Source of the DNA: Albidovulum sp.
GTDB lineage: Bacteria; Pseudomonadota; Alphaproteobacteria; Rhodobacterales; Rhodobacteraceae
Length of the DNA stretch: 38,173 nt
Assembly (NCBI GenBank): GCA_030837825.1
Contig: JAUQYB010000088.1
Location: forward strand, 1-38,173
Direction of reading: 5' to 3'
The stretch's first letter is position 1; each line of letters opens with the position of its first letter. This document shows positions 1-8,112 of the stretch, piece after piece. The position numbers and the translations under genes are program-made. The notes under the pieces were generated by a model. It did no database searches. It had not been told where the DNA came from and was given only the letters and a program-made list of their open reading frames with translations.

Positions 1-1
1 T

Positions 2-277
2 CCCTTCGACACCGCGATGCTGCTGGGCTGCGGCGCCGTCACCGCGGTGCCGCTGATCCTCTATGCCAACGCGGCCAAGCGGCTGACGCTTTCGACCATC
101 GCGATCATGCAGTACATCGCGCCGACGATGATCTTCCTGATCGCGGTCTTCATCTTCGGCGAGCCGTTCGGCAGGGCCCAGGCGATCGCCTTCCCGCTGA
201 TCTGGGCGGCGCTTGTGCTTTACACCTTCGCGATGATCCGGCAGGCGAAACGCGCGAACCGCGCAGTTTCCCCCTAG
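2..277 (+). CDS. RarD/EamA-family transporter, C-terminal fragment
   Basis: This is the 3' end of an inner-membrane EamA (DMT superfamily) permease; the reading frame is open to the left window edge, so the start is missing. The visible residues are almost wholly hydrophobic helices, and the stretch around [12 protein letters not shown] followed by a F-G-E-P-F segment resembles the C-terminal half of RarD-type permeases (chloramphenicol-sensitive protein family). A short basic tail (RQAKRANRA) ends the protein on the cytoplasmic side. Its stop codon overlaps that of the convergent anmK. Family assignment is fairly sure; the substrate cannot be told. Confidence 0.8.
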   Translation, partial: PFDTAMLLGCGAVTAVPLILYANAAKRLTLSTIAIMQYIAPTMIFLIAVFIFGEPFGRAQAIAFPLIWAALVLYTFAMIRQAKRANRAVSP

Positions 278-1380
278 CGCCGCCTCGGCCGGCTGATCTT
301 GCCGCCGCCCACCGCGGCGGCGACGCCGGTGGTGCCGGGGCAGGAGGTCGGTAGGCCGCGGGCGACGCGCACTGCCAGATGGGCGAAGGCCTGCGCCTCG
401 AGCATGTCGCCGTCAAGGCCGGCCGCCTCCACCGGCTCCACCGGGCAGTCGAGAAGCGCCGCGATCATCGCCATCAGGGTGGCGTTGTGCCGCCCGCCTC
501 CGGTCACCAGAAGGCGCGAGACGGGTGCGGGGAAATGCTCCGCCCCCTTCGCCACGGCGGCGGCGGCGGCGGCGGTCAGAGTCGCCGCCGCATTTGCATC
601 CGAAAGGCCCGCCACCGCATCGAGGAGCGTGGCAAAATCGTTGCGGTCGAGCGATTTGGGCGGCATCCGGAAGAAATACGGATGGCGCAGGAAGCGGGCG
701 ATGACGCCCTCGTCGGGGTCGCCCCCGGCCGCGAGCGCGCCGCCCTCGTCGCGGTCGAGGCCGCGGCGCATCTGCATCAGGTCGTTCACCGGTGCGTTCG
801 CGGGCCCGGTATCGAAGGCGAAGCAGGCGCCGGGCGCCTCGGGCGCGGGGGCGCGCGGGTCTGCCCAGGTCAGGTTGCCGACGCCGCCGAGGTTGAGGAA
901 GGCCACCGGCGCCTCGGCCCCGATCCAGCGGGCGCAGGCGAAGTGGAAGAAGGGGGCGAGCGGCGCCCCCTGCCCGCCGAGCCGCATGTCGGCCGAGCGG
1001 AAGTCCCAGACCACCGGCAGGCCGAGGACCTCGGCCAGCACCTGCCCGTCGCCGGCCTGGTGGGTGCGCCCGCCCGCCGGATCATGGGCCAGCGTCTGGC
1101 CGTGGAAGCCGGCGATCTCCGCCCCGGTGGCGAGCGGCGCCATCACCGCGGCATGCGCCGTCTCCACCACCTCGGCCGCCTCGGCCACGCCCGGCTCGCC
1201 CGGCCAGCGGCCGAGCGCCGCGCGGATCGTCTCCCGCTCGGCCGTCGAATAGGGGCGATAGGCGCTGTCGCCGAAGGCAAGGATGCGCTCGCCGTCGGTG
1301 TGCAGGAGTGCTGCATCGACGCCGTCGAGCGACGTTCCCGACATCGTGCCGAGCGCCCAGACCGGCCCCGCCTTCACCAT
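274..1380 (-). CDS. anmK: Anhydro-N-acetylmuramic acid kinase AnmK
   Basis: AnmK phosphorylates and opens 1,6-anhydro-MurNAc released during peptidoglycan turnover, giving MurNAc-6-phosphate, in the cytoplasm. The 368-residue protein has the family length. The N-terminal ATP-binding motif [12 protein letters not shown] starts at residue 11, a G-F-H-G-Q-T segment follows near the middle, and [10 protein letters not shown] lies in the C-terminal ASKHA-fold lobe. It is divergent from tyrS, with a gap of about 77 bp, and convergent with the EamA gene, with the two stop codons interlocked. The assignment rests on these motifs and is firm. Confidence 0.95.
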   Translation of the reverse strand: MVKAGPVWALGTMSGTSLDGVDAALLHTDGERILAFGDSAYRPYSTAERETIRAALGRWPGEPGVAEAAEVVETAHAAVMAPLATGAEIAGFHGQTLAHDPAGGRTHQAGDGQVLAEVLGLPVVWDFRSADMRLGGQGAPLAPFFHFACARWIGAEAPVAFLNLGGVGNLTWADPRAPAPEAPGACFAFDTGPANAPVNDLMQMRRGLDRDEGGALAAGGDPDEGVIARFLRHPYFFRMPPKSLDRNDFATLLDAVAGLSDANAAATLTAAAAAAVAKGAEHFPAPVSRLLVTGGGRHNATLMAMIAALLDCPVEPVEAAGLDGDMLEAQAFAHLAVRVARGLPTSCPGTTGVAAAVGGGKISRPRRR

Positions 1381-1457
1381 CCCGCCCCCCTTGGCCCTTT
1401 CCCTTGGCGCCCCGCACCGATATACGGGCCTTCAAACGCAGAATGGACGATCCGGCA

Positions 1458-2708
1458 ATGACCTACCATCCGAAATCCGACTTCCTGCGCGTGATGATCG
1501 AGCGCGGCTTCCTCGCCGACTGCACCGACCTGCAAGGGCTGGACGAGGTCCTGGCGAAGGGCGTGGTGGCGGCCTACATCGGCTATGACGCAACCGCCGC
1601 CTCGCTGCATGTCGGCCATCTGATGAACATCATGGTGCTGCGCTGGCTCCAGAAGACCGGCCACCGGCCGATCACGCTGATGGGTGGCGGCACCACCAAG
1701 GTGGGCGATCCCTCGTTCCGCGCCGAGGAGCGGCCGCTGCTGACGCCGGCGCAGATCGACGCCAACATCGCCGGCATGAAGGAGGTCTTCGCCCGCTACC
1801 TGAGCTACGGCGACGGCGCGACCGATGCCCTGATGCTGAACAACGCCGAATGGCTGGACCGGCTCAACTACCTCGACTTCCTGCGCGACATCGGCCGGCA
1901 CTTCTCCGTCAACCGGATGCTGTCGTTCGAGAGCGTGAAATCGCGGCTCGACCGCGAGCAAAGCCTGAGCTTCCTCGAATTCAACTACATGATCCTGCAG
2001 GCCTACGACTTCCTGGAGCTGAACCGCCGCTATGGCTGCCGGTTGCAGATGGGGGGGTCGGACCAGTGGGGCAACATCGTCAACGGCATCGACCTGACCC
2101 GCCGGGTGCTCGACCGCGAGATCTTCGGGCTGACGACGCCGCTCCTGACGACGAGTGACGGGCGCAAGATGGGCAAGTCCGCCGCGGGGGCGGTTTGGCT
2201 GCGCGCGGACATGTTGTCGCCCTACGAATTCTGGCAATTCTGGCGCAACACCACCGACGCCGATGTCGGCCGTTTCCTGAAGATCTTCACCGAGCTGCCG
2301 GTGGCGGAATGCGACCGGCTGGGCGCGCTGGGCGGCGCCGAGATCAACGCGGCGAAGATCACGCTGGCGAACCTCGCGACCGCGCTTCTGCACGGCGAGG
2401 ATGCGGCACTCGCGGCCGAGGCGACCGCGCGCGAGGTGTTCGAGCGGGGCGGCGTCGGCGACGACCTGCCGACGCTGACGCTGTCGCCGGCAGAGGTCGC
2501 GGACGGGATCAGCGTGGCCCAGCTCTTCGTCCGCTCGGGGCTGGCGAAGTCGGGCAAGGATGCCAAGCGGCTGATCGCCGAAGGCGGCGCGCGGGTGAAC
2601 GACGATCTCGTCACCGATGCGGGTCTGATCTTCGGCGCTGGCGAGCTGGTCGACCCGGTGAAGCTGACCGCCGGCAGGAAGCGCCACGCGCTGGTGCTGC
2701 TGGGCTGA
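1458..2708 (+). CDS. tyrS: Tyrosyl-tRNA synthetase
   Basis: This class I aminoacyl-tRNA synthetase charges tRNA-Tyr. The HIGH-type signature reads H-V-G-H-L within the Rossmann fold, the KMSKS loop reads K-M-G-K-S, and a C-terminal S4 RNA-binding domain is visible ([11 protein letters not shown] to the V-N-D-D end). I place the start at 1458 (MTYHPKSDF), giving 416 aa, the usual TyrS length; an in-frame ATG at 1443 would add five residues (MDDPA), and the longer open frame back to 1308 runs into the divergent anmK and is not needed. It appears monocistronic. Confidence 0.96.
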   Translation: MTYHPKSDFLRVMIERGFLADCTDLQGLDEVLAKGVVAAYIGYDATAASLHVGHLMNIMVLRWLQKTGHRPITLMGGGTTKVGDPSFRAEERPLLTPAQIDANIAGMKEVFARYLSYGDGATDALMLNNAEWLDRLNYLDFLRDIGRHFSVNRMLSFESVKSRLDREQSLSFLEFNYMILQAYDFLELNRRYGCRLQMGGSDQWGNIVNGIDLTRRVLDREIFGLTTPLLTTSDGRKMGKSAAGAVWLRADMLSPYEFWQFWRNTTDADVGRFLKIFTELPVAECDRLGALGGAEINAAKITLANLATALLHGEDAALAAEATAREVFERGGVGDDLPTLTLSPAEVADGISVAQLFVRSGLAKSGKDAKRLIAEGGARVNDDLVTDAGLIFGAGELVDPVKLTAGRKRHALVLLG

Positions 2709-2837
2709 GGCTTCGGGGCAGTGCGTCGCCAGGACGGCCGGGACGGACCTGATCGGGCCCGCTGGCCTGCCCCTGAGCCGGACCTGTGGCGCGCGGAGCG
2801 CGTGCCGTCGAACCGGCAAAGAAAACCCTCCTGTCGC

Positions 2838-2865
2838 GGGAACATTTTCCGTTTCGTCGCATCCA
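2838..2865 (+). promoter_or_regulatory. Candidate ECF-type promoter before the DUF5602/cupredoxin/ECF unit
   Basis: In the 207-bp gap after tyrS the sequence GGGAAC (2838-2843) resembles the AAC-containing -35 core of ECF-dependent promoters; a CATCCA block follows 16 nt later at 2860-2865. The -10 part fits no consensus I know well, so this is only a candidate for autoregulation by the ECF sigma factor at 3859. Confidence 0.25.
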
Positions 2866-2915
2866 AAGGTCAGGTGCCCCCGACGGGCGCCGACCGGATC
2901 ACGAAAGGAAAAGAC

Positions 2916-3335
2916 ATGACCAGACCCCTGTTGCCGGCAGCCGCGCTTCTGATCGCCTTCGCGGGCGCCTCGATGGCCCAGGACCAGAAGTCGCCGGAGC
3001 AATCGCCCCCGGGCGAGCCCTATGTTCAGGTCAGCGATGCCTTGCCGCTGCCGGCCTTCATCCCCGGCCTCGGCACGCTGTTCGTGGACCCCGCGAAACT
3101 GCCCGCAGGCCCGTTCCTTGCCTATGACCACGACGGCAGGCTTTCGGCGACGGTCTACATGACGCCGCTGGAAGACCTCCAGAAGGGGACGGCATTCAAC
3201 GATCTCGCCGTGGGCTCGCCCACCGTCACCGGGGTCGACATCTACTACAACGCCGGCCATCCCGGCGTCGACAAGCCGCACGCCCATGTCGTGCTCTATC
3301 ACGACCCCGACGCCAAGGCGCGGCTTGCGAAATGA
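2916..3335 (+). CDS. Secreted DUF5602 / TTHB210-like protein
   Basis: A 139-residue protein with a typical signal peptide (basic start MTRP, hydrophobic core, A-S-M-A cleavage site before QDQ), so it is predicted periplasmic. The body has features I recall from the DUF5602 (TTHB210-like) family: F-I-P-G-L-G-T-L-F-V-D-P, G-P-F-L-A-Y-D and a histidine-rich end (D-K-P-H-A-H-V-V-L-Y-H). I choose 2916 because GAAAGGAA lies just upstream and the signal peptide begins there; the open frame runs back to 2721 without support. It overlaps the cupredoxin start by 4 nt. In Thermus the namesake gene is controlled by a neighbouring ECF sigma factor (recalled), which parallels the arrangement here. The molecular function is unknown. 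Confidence 0.75.
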   Translation: MTRPLLPAAALLIAFAGASMAQDQKSPEQSPPGEPYVQVSDALPLPAFIPGLGTLFVDPAKLPAGPFLAYDHDGRLSATVYMTPLEDLQKGTAFNDLAVGSPTVTGVDIYYNAGHPGVDKPHAHVVLYHDPDAKARLAK

Positions 3336-3862
3336 CCCTGTCGCGTCGCCTGGTCCTGACCCTCGGGGGTGGCGCACTCGCCACCCTCACGATGCCCGCG
3401 CGTCTCGTGGCGGCCCCCGTCGAGGTCATCGAGATGCGGGGAAGCGCGCGGGGGGAGCGCGTCTGGTTCTCGCCGCGCGGCCTCGCGGTGCCGGCGGGCA
3501 GCACCCTTCGCTTCGTCAACCGCGACAAGGGGAACAGCCATACTTCCACAGCCTACCATCCCGCCCTCTTTGACCGGAAGCGGCGCATCCCGAAGGCGGC
3601 GCAGCCCTGGGACAGCGATTACCTGTTGCCCGACGACAGCTTCGAGGTCACGCTGATCGTGCCGGGTGTCTATGACTACTATTGCCTGCCGCACGAAATG
3701 GCCGGAATGACCGGGCGTGTCGTCGTCGGGGTTCCGGCCGATCCGGGCTGGGAGGGCCCGAGCGATGACACTACCGACCTGGAGCCTGAAGCGCTTTCGT
3801 CCCTGCCCCCGGTCGACGAGATTCTTGCCGCCGGCCGGGTCGTGACGGAGCCGGAAGAATGA
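3332..3862 (+). CDS. Tat-exported cupredoxin-domain protein
   Basis: A 176-residue blue-copper-fold protein. The N-terminus S-R-R-L-V-L-T followed by a hydrophobic stretch and A-R-L-V-A-A is a twin-arginine signal, so it is exported folded, probably copper-loaded. Candidate copper ligands follow the plastocyanin order: a histidine in G-N-S-H-T, then Cys, His and Met in Y-Y-C-L-P-H-E-M-A-G-M. A ~35-residue acidic tail after the copper site is not part of the usual fold. The gene starts in an ATGA overlap with the DUF5602 gene and ends in another with the ECF sigma gene, so the three are translationally coupled. Redox partner unknown. Confidence 0.85.
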   Translation: MTLSRRLVLTLGGGALATLTMPARLVAAPVEVIEMRGSARGERVWFSPRGLAVPAGSTLRFVNRDKGNSHTSTAYHPALFDRKRRIPKAAQPWDSDYLLPDDSFEVTLIVPGVYDYYCLPHEMAGMTGRVVVGVPADPGWEGPSDDTTDLEPEALSSLPPVDEILAAGRVVTEPEE

Positions 3863-4560
3863 CCGCGCAGCCACGACCACAGGGCGTTCCTGGCGCCCAT
3901 GCGGCAACGCCGGAGGCCGATCTCGTCGCCGCTGCGCGGGCGGGACACGAGGCCGCAGTGCGCGAACTGATCCGGCGCCTGAACCCGCGACTGTTCAGGA
4001 TCGCCCGCGGCATCGCGGAAAGCGACGCCGAGGCGGAAGAGATCGTGCAGGAAACCTACATGAAGGCCTTCACGCATCTGGAAGGATTCGGCGGCGCGGC
4101 CACGTTTGCCACCTGGGCCACGCGCATCGCGATCAACACCGCCCTGATGCGCAGGCGCGGGCGGAGCCCTCAGCAGGACTATGACACCGTGACCGAGACC
4201 GACACGCCGCAGATCCTCGCCTTTCCGGGTCACCGGCCGGAAGCGCCCGATGCCGCCCTCGGGAGGACCCAGGTCCGGGCGCTGCTGGAGCAGGCCGTCG
4301 CCGAACTGCCGCCGGACCTGCGGTTGCCTTTCCTCTTGCACGCGGTCGAAGGCATGAGCGTGCTTGCGATCGCGCGCGACCTGTCGATGAACCCCGTCAC
4401 GGTGCGGACGCGGGTGTTCCGGGCGCGCCGCCGTCTGCGTGCGGCGCTGGAACGGCGGGTGCACGGCGGGTTCGAGGCGATCTTTCCCTTCGACGGCGCG
4501 CGCTGCGCCGCCATGACCGATCGCGTCGTCGCCGCGCTGCGGAGGCTGCGCGGCGGCTGA
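3859..4560 (+). CDS. ECF-family RNA polymerase sigma factor
   Basis: A 233-residue sigma-70 protein with only regions 2 and 4. Region 2 spans about residues 20-95 (A-E-E-I-V-Q-E-T-Y, then F-A-T-W-A-T-R-I-A-I-N), and region 4 about 145-200 (E-L-P-P-D-L-R, then helix-turn-helix M-S-V-L-A-I-A with T-V-R-T-R-V-F-R-A-R-R). About 30 residues follow region 4, with F-P-F-D-G-A-R-C and one cysteine. It is the last gene of a coupled operon with the DUF5602 and cupredoxin genes. No anti-sigma gene is adjacent: the next gene is a convergent cyclophilin. ECF assignment is firm; the signal and regulon are unknown. Confidence 0.93.
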   Translation: MTAQPRPQGVPGAHAATPEADLVAAARAGHEAAVRELIRRLNPRLFRIARGIAESDAEAEEIVQETYMKAFTHLEGFGGAATFATWATRIAINTALMRRRGRSPQQDYDTVTETDTPQILAFPGHRPEAPDAALGRTQVRALLEQAVAELPPDLRLPFLLHAVEGMSVLAIARDLSMNPVTVRTRVFRARRRLRAALERRVHGGFEAIFPFDGARCAAMTDRVVAALRRLRGG

Positions 4561-4594
4561 GCGCAGCGGCCGGCGCCGCCCCCCGGAAAGCGGA

Positions 4595-4619
4595 ACGGGC
4601 GGCCCCCGGGGCCGCCCGT
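4595..4619. terminator. Strong inverted repeat between convergent genes
   Basis: Two 12-nt perfectly complementary arms (ACGGGCGGCCCC and its complement) meet around a single base, giving a very GC-rich hairpin between the ECF sigma stop (4560) and the convergent cyclophilin stop (4644). There is no T-run, so it may be a bidirectional 3'-end hairpin and not a full intrinsic terminator. Confidence 0.5.
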
Positions 4620-4643
4620 CACGACACGCTGACGAAGCGCGGG

Positions 4644-5261
4644 CTATTCCTCGATCGTCACGTTCACCATGCGGTCGGGGTTCTCGACCACCGCGCCGTT
4701 CAGGTCGGGGTCGCCCTTCTTGATCGCGTCCACCACCTCCATGCCGGAGATGACATGGCCGACGACGGTGTATTCGCCGTTCAGGAACTCGCCCGGCGCA
4801 TACATGATGAAGAACTGCGAGTTGGCGCTGTTGGGGTTGGCCGAGCGCGCCATGCCGACGACGCCGCGCTGGAACGAACGGTCGGAGAACTCCGCCGGGA
4901 TGTTCGGCAGGTCGGACTTGCCGGTGCCGGCCATCGACAGATCGTCCCCCCATTTGCCGTATTTCACGTCGCCGGTCTGGGCCATGAACCCCTCGATGAC
5001 GCGATGGAACACCACGTTGTCATAGGCGTGCGTCCGGGCAAGCTCGGCGATCTGGGCGACATGCTTCGGCGCGATGTCGGGCAGAAGGTCGATCACCACG
5101 GTGCCGTTCGCCGCCTCGCCGGCGACCTGGATCACCAGGTTCGGGCCCGGCCCGTCCTCGGCGGCCATCGCCCGGTTGCTGCTGGTATAGAGGAAGGCGG
5201 CGGCGCCAAGAGCGGCCAGCCCGGCGGCCATCGAGCCGACGAAGACGCGGGTGTCAGACAT
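4644..5261 (-). CDS. Exported cyclophilin-type peptidyl-prolyl isomerase
   Basis: Cyclophilins catalyse cis-trans isomerisation of X-Pro bonds. This 205-residue copy has an N-terminal hydrophobic segment (about residues 8-25) ending near A-M-A-A, so it is periplasmic or membrane-anchored. The cyclophilin core shows V-V-F-H-R-V-I-E-G-F-M-A-Q-T-G-D, N-S-A-N-S-Q-F-F-I and E-Y-T-V-V-G-H-V. The start at 5261 overlaps the stop of the upstream cytosolic-type cyclophilin by 8 nt, so they are co-transcribed. Fold and activity class are clear; the client proteins are not. Confidence 0.93.
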   Translation of the reverse strand: MSDTRVFVGSMAAGLAALGAAAFLYTSSNRAMAAEDGPGPNLVIQVAGEAANGTVVIDLLPDIAPKHVAQIAELARTHAYDNVVFHRVIEGFMAQTGDVKYGKWGDDLSMAGTGKSDLPNIPAEFSDRSFQRGVVGMARSANPNSANSQFFIMYAPGEFLNGEYTVVGHVISGMEVVDAIKKGDPDLNGAVVENPDRMVNVTIEE

Positions 5262-5763
5262 CGGCCGCGACCCTCACCGAGATCATCCGGTCGGGCTCCG
5301 CCGGCGGCTCGCCGCGCTGGATACGGTCGACATGCTCCATCCCCGCGATCACCCGGCCGTAGACGGTATACTGGCCGTTCAGGAAATGGTTGTCCTTGAA
5401 GTTGATGAAGAACTGGCTGTTGGCCGAGTTCGGGTTCTGCGACCGCGCGGCGCCGAGCGTGCCTCGGTCGTGCGGCAGGCGCGAGAATTCCGCCGGGAGG
5501 TCGGGCAGGTCCGACCCGCCGGTGCCGGCGCGGCGGGGATTGTAGTCGGGCGAATCCATGTTGGCGTTCTCGACATCGCCGGTCTGGGCCATGAAGCCGT
5601 CGATCACGCGGTGAAAGGCCACGTTGTCGTACTTGCCCGCGCGGGCAAGCACCTTCATCCGTTCGGAGTGCCTGGGCGCCACCTCGGGCAGAAGCTCGAT
5701 CACCACCTCGCCGTCCTTCAACGTCATGATGATGGTGTTCTCGGGGTCGTTGATCTCTGCCAT
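5254..5763 (-). CDS. Cytosolic cyclophilin-type peptidyl-prolyl isomerase
   Basis: A 169-residue cyclophilin without a signal sequence, starting MAEINDPENT. Core motifs are V-A-F-H-R-V-I-D-G-F-M-A-Q-T-G-D and N-S-A-N-S-Q-F-F-I-N-F. I choose the ATG at 5763 because AAGGAGG sits about 5 nt upstream; an ATG five codons earlier would place that ribosome-binding site inside the gene. It is first in a two-gene operon with the exported cyclophilin and divergent from pgk across about 150 bp. This matches the PpiB-type cytosolic enzyme. Confidence 0.94.
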   Translation of the reverse strand: MAEINDPENTIIMTLKDGEVVIELLPEVAPRHSERMKVLARAGKYDNVAFHRVIDGFMAQTGDVENANMDSPDYNPRRAGTGGSDLPDLPAEFSRLPHDRGTLGAARSQNPNSANSQFFINFKDNHFLNGQYTVYGRVIAGMEHVDRIQRGEPPAEPDRMISVRVAADV

Positions 5764-5911
5764 TCGGGCCTCCTTCATATCGCGGCGAACCTAAACACGC
5801 GACAGCGGCATGAAAAGGGCAAAGCGACGCCGCGGGCGGGCCTATCCCTAGGATTGGCCGGCCGGGGCCGCTAGATTTGCGGAAAATTGCCGGGACGGAA
5901 GGATTCGCGCC

Positions 5912-7102
5912 ATGCGCTGGAAGACGATCGACGACATCGAGATGGCGGACAAGACGGTTCTGGTCCGCGTCGACATCAACGTTCCGGTCGAGGCCGGCCA
6001 TGTCACCGACGCGACGCGCATCGAGAAGATCGTGCCGACTGTCAAGGACATCCAGGCAAAGGGCGGGCGGCCGGTGCTCCTGGCGCATTTCGGCCGGCCC
6101 AAGGGGCAGGTGGTGCCCGAGATGAGCCTCAGGGTGACGCTGCCGGCGCTCGAGGCGGCGCTGGGGCAGAGCGTCGCCTTTGCCGAGGACTGCATCGGGG
6201 CGCCGGCGAAGAAGGCGGTGGCCGCGATGCAGCCCGGCGACGTGGTGCTGCTGGAGAACACCCGGTTCCACGCCGGCGAGGAGAAGAACGACCCGGCGAT
6301 GGCGGCCGCGCTTGCCGCCCTTGGCCAGGTCTACGTCAACGATGCCTTTTCGGCCGCGCACCGGGCCCATGCCTCGACCGAGGCCATCGCGCATCTGATG
6401 CCGTCCTGTGCCGGGCGGCTGATGGCGGCGGAACTCAAGGCGCTGAACGCCGCGCTGGGCGAGCCCGAGCGCCCGGTGGTCGCGGTCGTTGGCGGGGCAA
6501 AGGTGTCGACCAAGCTCGACCTTCTCGGCAATCTCGTCGAGAAGGTCGATCACCTGGTGATCGGCGGCGGCATGGCCAATACCTTCCTCGTCGCCCAGGG
6601 GGCCGAAGTGGGCACGTCGCTGGCCGAGCGCGACATGGCGGAGACGGCGCGGGCGATCCTCGGCAAGGCGAAGGATCGCGGCTGTTCGATCCATCTTCCG
6701 GTCGACGTGGTGGTGGCGCGCGAGTTCAAGGCCGGCGCCGCGTACGAGACGGTTGCCGCCGACGCCTGCCCGGCGGACGCGATGATCCTCGACGCCGGGC
6801 CCGCGACGGTGGACGCCATCATCGAGGTCTTCACCCGTTGCCGGACACTGATCTGGAACGGCCCCCTGGGCGCCTTCGAGATCCCGCCCTTCGATGCGGC
6901 CACCAACGCCGCGGCGAAGAAGGCCGCCGACCTCACCCGCGGCGGCCGGCTGGTTTCGGTCGCGGGCGGCGGCGACACCGTTGCCGCGCTGAACCGGGCG
7001 GGGGTGGCGGACGACTTCAGCTACATCTCGACCGCGGGCGGCGCGTTCCTGGAGTGGATGGAGGGCAAGGTCCTGCCGGGCGTCGCCGCGCTGGAGGCCT
7101 GA
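5912..7102 (+). CDS. pgk: Phosphoglycerate kinase
   Basis: Pgk transfers phosphate between 1,3-bisphosphoglycerate and ADP in glycolysis and gluconeogenesis. At 396 residues it has normal bacterial length. The signature V-R-V-D-I-N-V-P lies near the N-terminus, the substrate-binding segments H-F-G-R-P and N-T-R-F-H follow, and the C-terminal nucleotide domain has W-N-G-P-L-G-A-F-E and [16 protein letters not shown] ribosome-binding site precedes the ATG. An unrelated SDR gene follows 84 bp downstream, and an aldolase gene of the same pathway lies 1 kb further on. Confidence 0.97.
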   Translation: MRWKTIDDIEMADKTVLVRVDINVPVEAGHVTDATRIEKIVPTVKDIQAKGGRPVLLAHFGRPKGQVVPEMSLRVTLPALEAALGQSVAFAEDCIGAPAKKAVAAMQPGDVVLLENTRFHAGEEKNDPAMAAALAALGQVYVNDAFSAAHRAHASTEAIAHLMPSCAGRLMAAELKALNAALGEPERPVVAVVGGAKVSTKLDLLGNLVEKVDHLVIGGGMANTFLVAQGAEVGTSLAERDMAETARAILGKAKDRGCSIHLPVDVVVAREFKAGAAYETVAADACPADAMILDAGPATVDAIIEVFTRCRTLIWNGPLGAFEIPPFDAATNAAAKKAADLTRGGRLVSVAGGGDTVAALNRAGVADDFSYISTAGGAFLEWMEGKVLPGVAALEA

Positions 7103-7124
7103 GCCGGCCACGCTGCTGCCATCT

Positions 7125-7178
7125 TCCCGCTTCACCCAGTGAACCGGACGGTCTAGTTTTCCGTCCGGCGAAGCGGGA
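7125..7178 (+). promoter_or_regulatory. Structured leader that overlaps the SDR ribosome-binding site
   Basis: A 9-bp outer stem (TCCCGCTTC 7125-7133 with GAAGCGGGA 7170-7178) encloses an 8-bp hairpin (CCGGACGG 7144-7151 with CCGTCCGG 7161-7168, 9-nt loop). An alternative small hairpin TTCAC/GTGAA (7131-7143) competes with the outer stem. The 3' arm runs into the GGGAGG ribosome-binding site of the gene starting at 7187, so folding could limit its translation. Confidence 0.45.
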
Positions 7179-7186
7179 GGGATGGC

Positions 7187-7960
7187 ATGGCCGCGAAATG
7201 GACGCTGATCACCGGCGCCTCGGAAGGGCTCGGCGTGGAGTTCGCCCGGCTGGCGGCGGCGGAGGGGCGCGACCTGATCCTCGTCGCCCGGCAGGGCGCG
7301 AAGATGGAGCGTCTGGCCGAGGAGCTTCGCGCCAGGCACAGGGTCGCCGTCGAGGTCTGGCCCGTCGACCTTTCCGACCCTGAGGCGGTCGAGACGCTCT
7401 GGCGCAAGATCGCGCTCAGGCGGCATGTCGAGATCGTGGTGAACAACGCCGGCCTCGGCCGGACCGGCCCCTTTGCCGACCCGGAGTTCGAGCGCGAGAT
7501 GGCCTCGGTCATGGTCAACGTGGTGGCGCTGACGATGCTGACCAAGCGGGCCGTCGCGCACATGCTCCAGCAGGGCGGCGGGCGCATCCTCAACATCGGT
7601 TCCACTGCCGGGTTCATGCCAGGGCCCAACATGGCGGTCTATCACGCCACCAAGGCCTATGTGCTGTCCCTGGGCGAGGCGGTGGCGGAGGAGTTGCGCG
7701 GCACGCCGGTGACGGTCACGACGCTCTGTCCCGGGGCGACGCGGACGGCGTTCGCCCGCGGCGCTGGGATGGAGGGGGTCCGGCTTCTCACCGCCCTGCC
7801 CCCGGCCTCGGCGCCGCGGGTGGCGCGGGCGGGATGGCGGGCGATGCTGAGGGGCCGGGGGCTGAAGGTGACCGGGCCGCTCAACTGGCTCTTCTCGGTC
7901 GGGCCGCGGTTCGCGCCGCGGGCGCTTGTGGCGCGGATCGCGGCGATCTTCCTGAGATAG
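7187..7960 (+). CDS. Short-chain dehydrogenase/reductase (SDR)
   Basis: A 257-residue classical SDR of the Rossmann fold. The nucleotide-binding motif T-G-A-S-E-G-L-G starts near residue 9, N-N-A-G lies near residue 84, and the catalytic triad is seen as a serine in N-I-G-S-T-A-G and Y-H-A-T-K. A hydrophobic, arginine-rich C-terminus (L-V-A-R-I-A-A-I-F-L-R) may associate with the membrane, as in some short-chain reductases annotated DltE-like or YqjQ-like. It stands alone between pgk and the aldolase gene. Substrate and cofactor preference cannot be inferred; R after the second beta strand (L-V-A-R) weakly favours NADP. Confidence 0.9.
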   Translation: MAAKWTLITGASEGLGVEFARLAAAEGRDLILVARQGAKMERLAEELRARHRVAVEVWPVDLSDPEAVETLWRKIALRRHVEIVVNNAGLGRTGPFADPEFEREMASVMVNVVALTMLTKRAVAHMLQQGGGRILNIGSTAGFMPGPNMAVYHATKAYVLSLGEAVAEELRGTPVTVTTLCPGATRTAFARGAGMEGVRLLTALPPASAPRVARAGWRAMLRGRGLKVTGPLNWLFSVGPRFAPRALVARIAAIFLR

Positions 7961-8112
7961 CGTGCCCCTTCCCCACCGGTTCCGGCGGATTGTTTCCGGC
8001 GACCCGTGGGAAGACGCGCGTTAGCGACACCACGTTTGCATGGGCGCCCCCACTCGCCTAGAAGCGGGGCAAGGGGCGCTGCCCCCTGAGGGCGATTGGA
8101 ACGGAGGTCACC

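Noticed and set aside
1374..3377. Minus-strand open frame of 667 codons opposite tyrS and the DUF5602 gene
   Set aside because: Antisense shadow of tyrS with no family resemblance.
5842..5877. Promoter for pgk with TTGGCC and TAGATT boxes
   Set aside because: The boxes are only 12 bp apart, too close for a sigma-70 promoter; no better pair was found in the gap.
5132..7645. Minus-strand open frame of 837 codons across pgk, the SDR gene and the cyclophilins
   Set aside because: It crosses several certain genes in other frames and shows no domain.
8072..8087. Fourth copy of the dispersed hairpin repeat before the aldolase gene
   Set aside because: Only a short GGGGCGCTGCCCC-like core is shared; the GGTATTT and AAGATGAA parts are missing.
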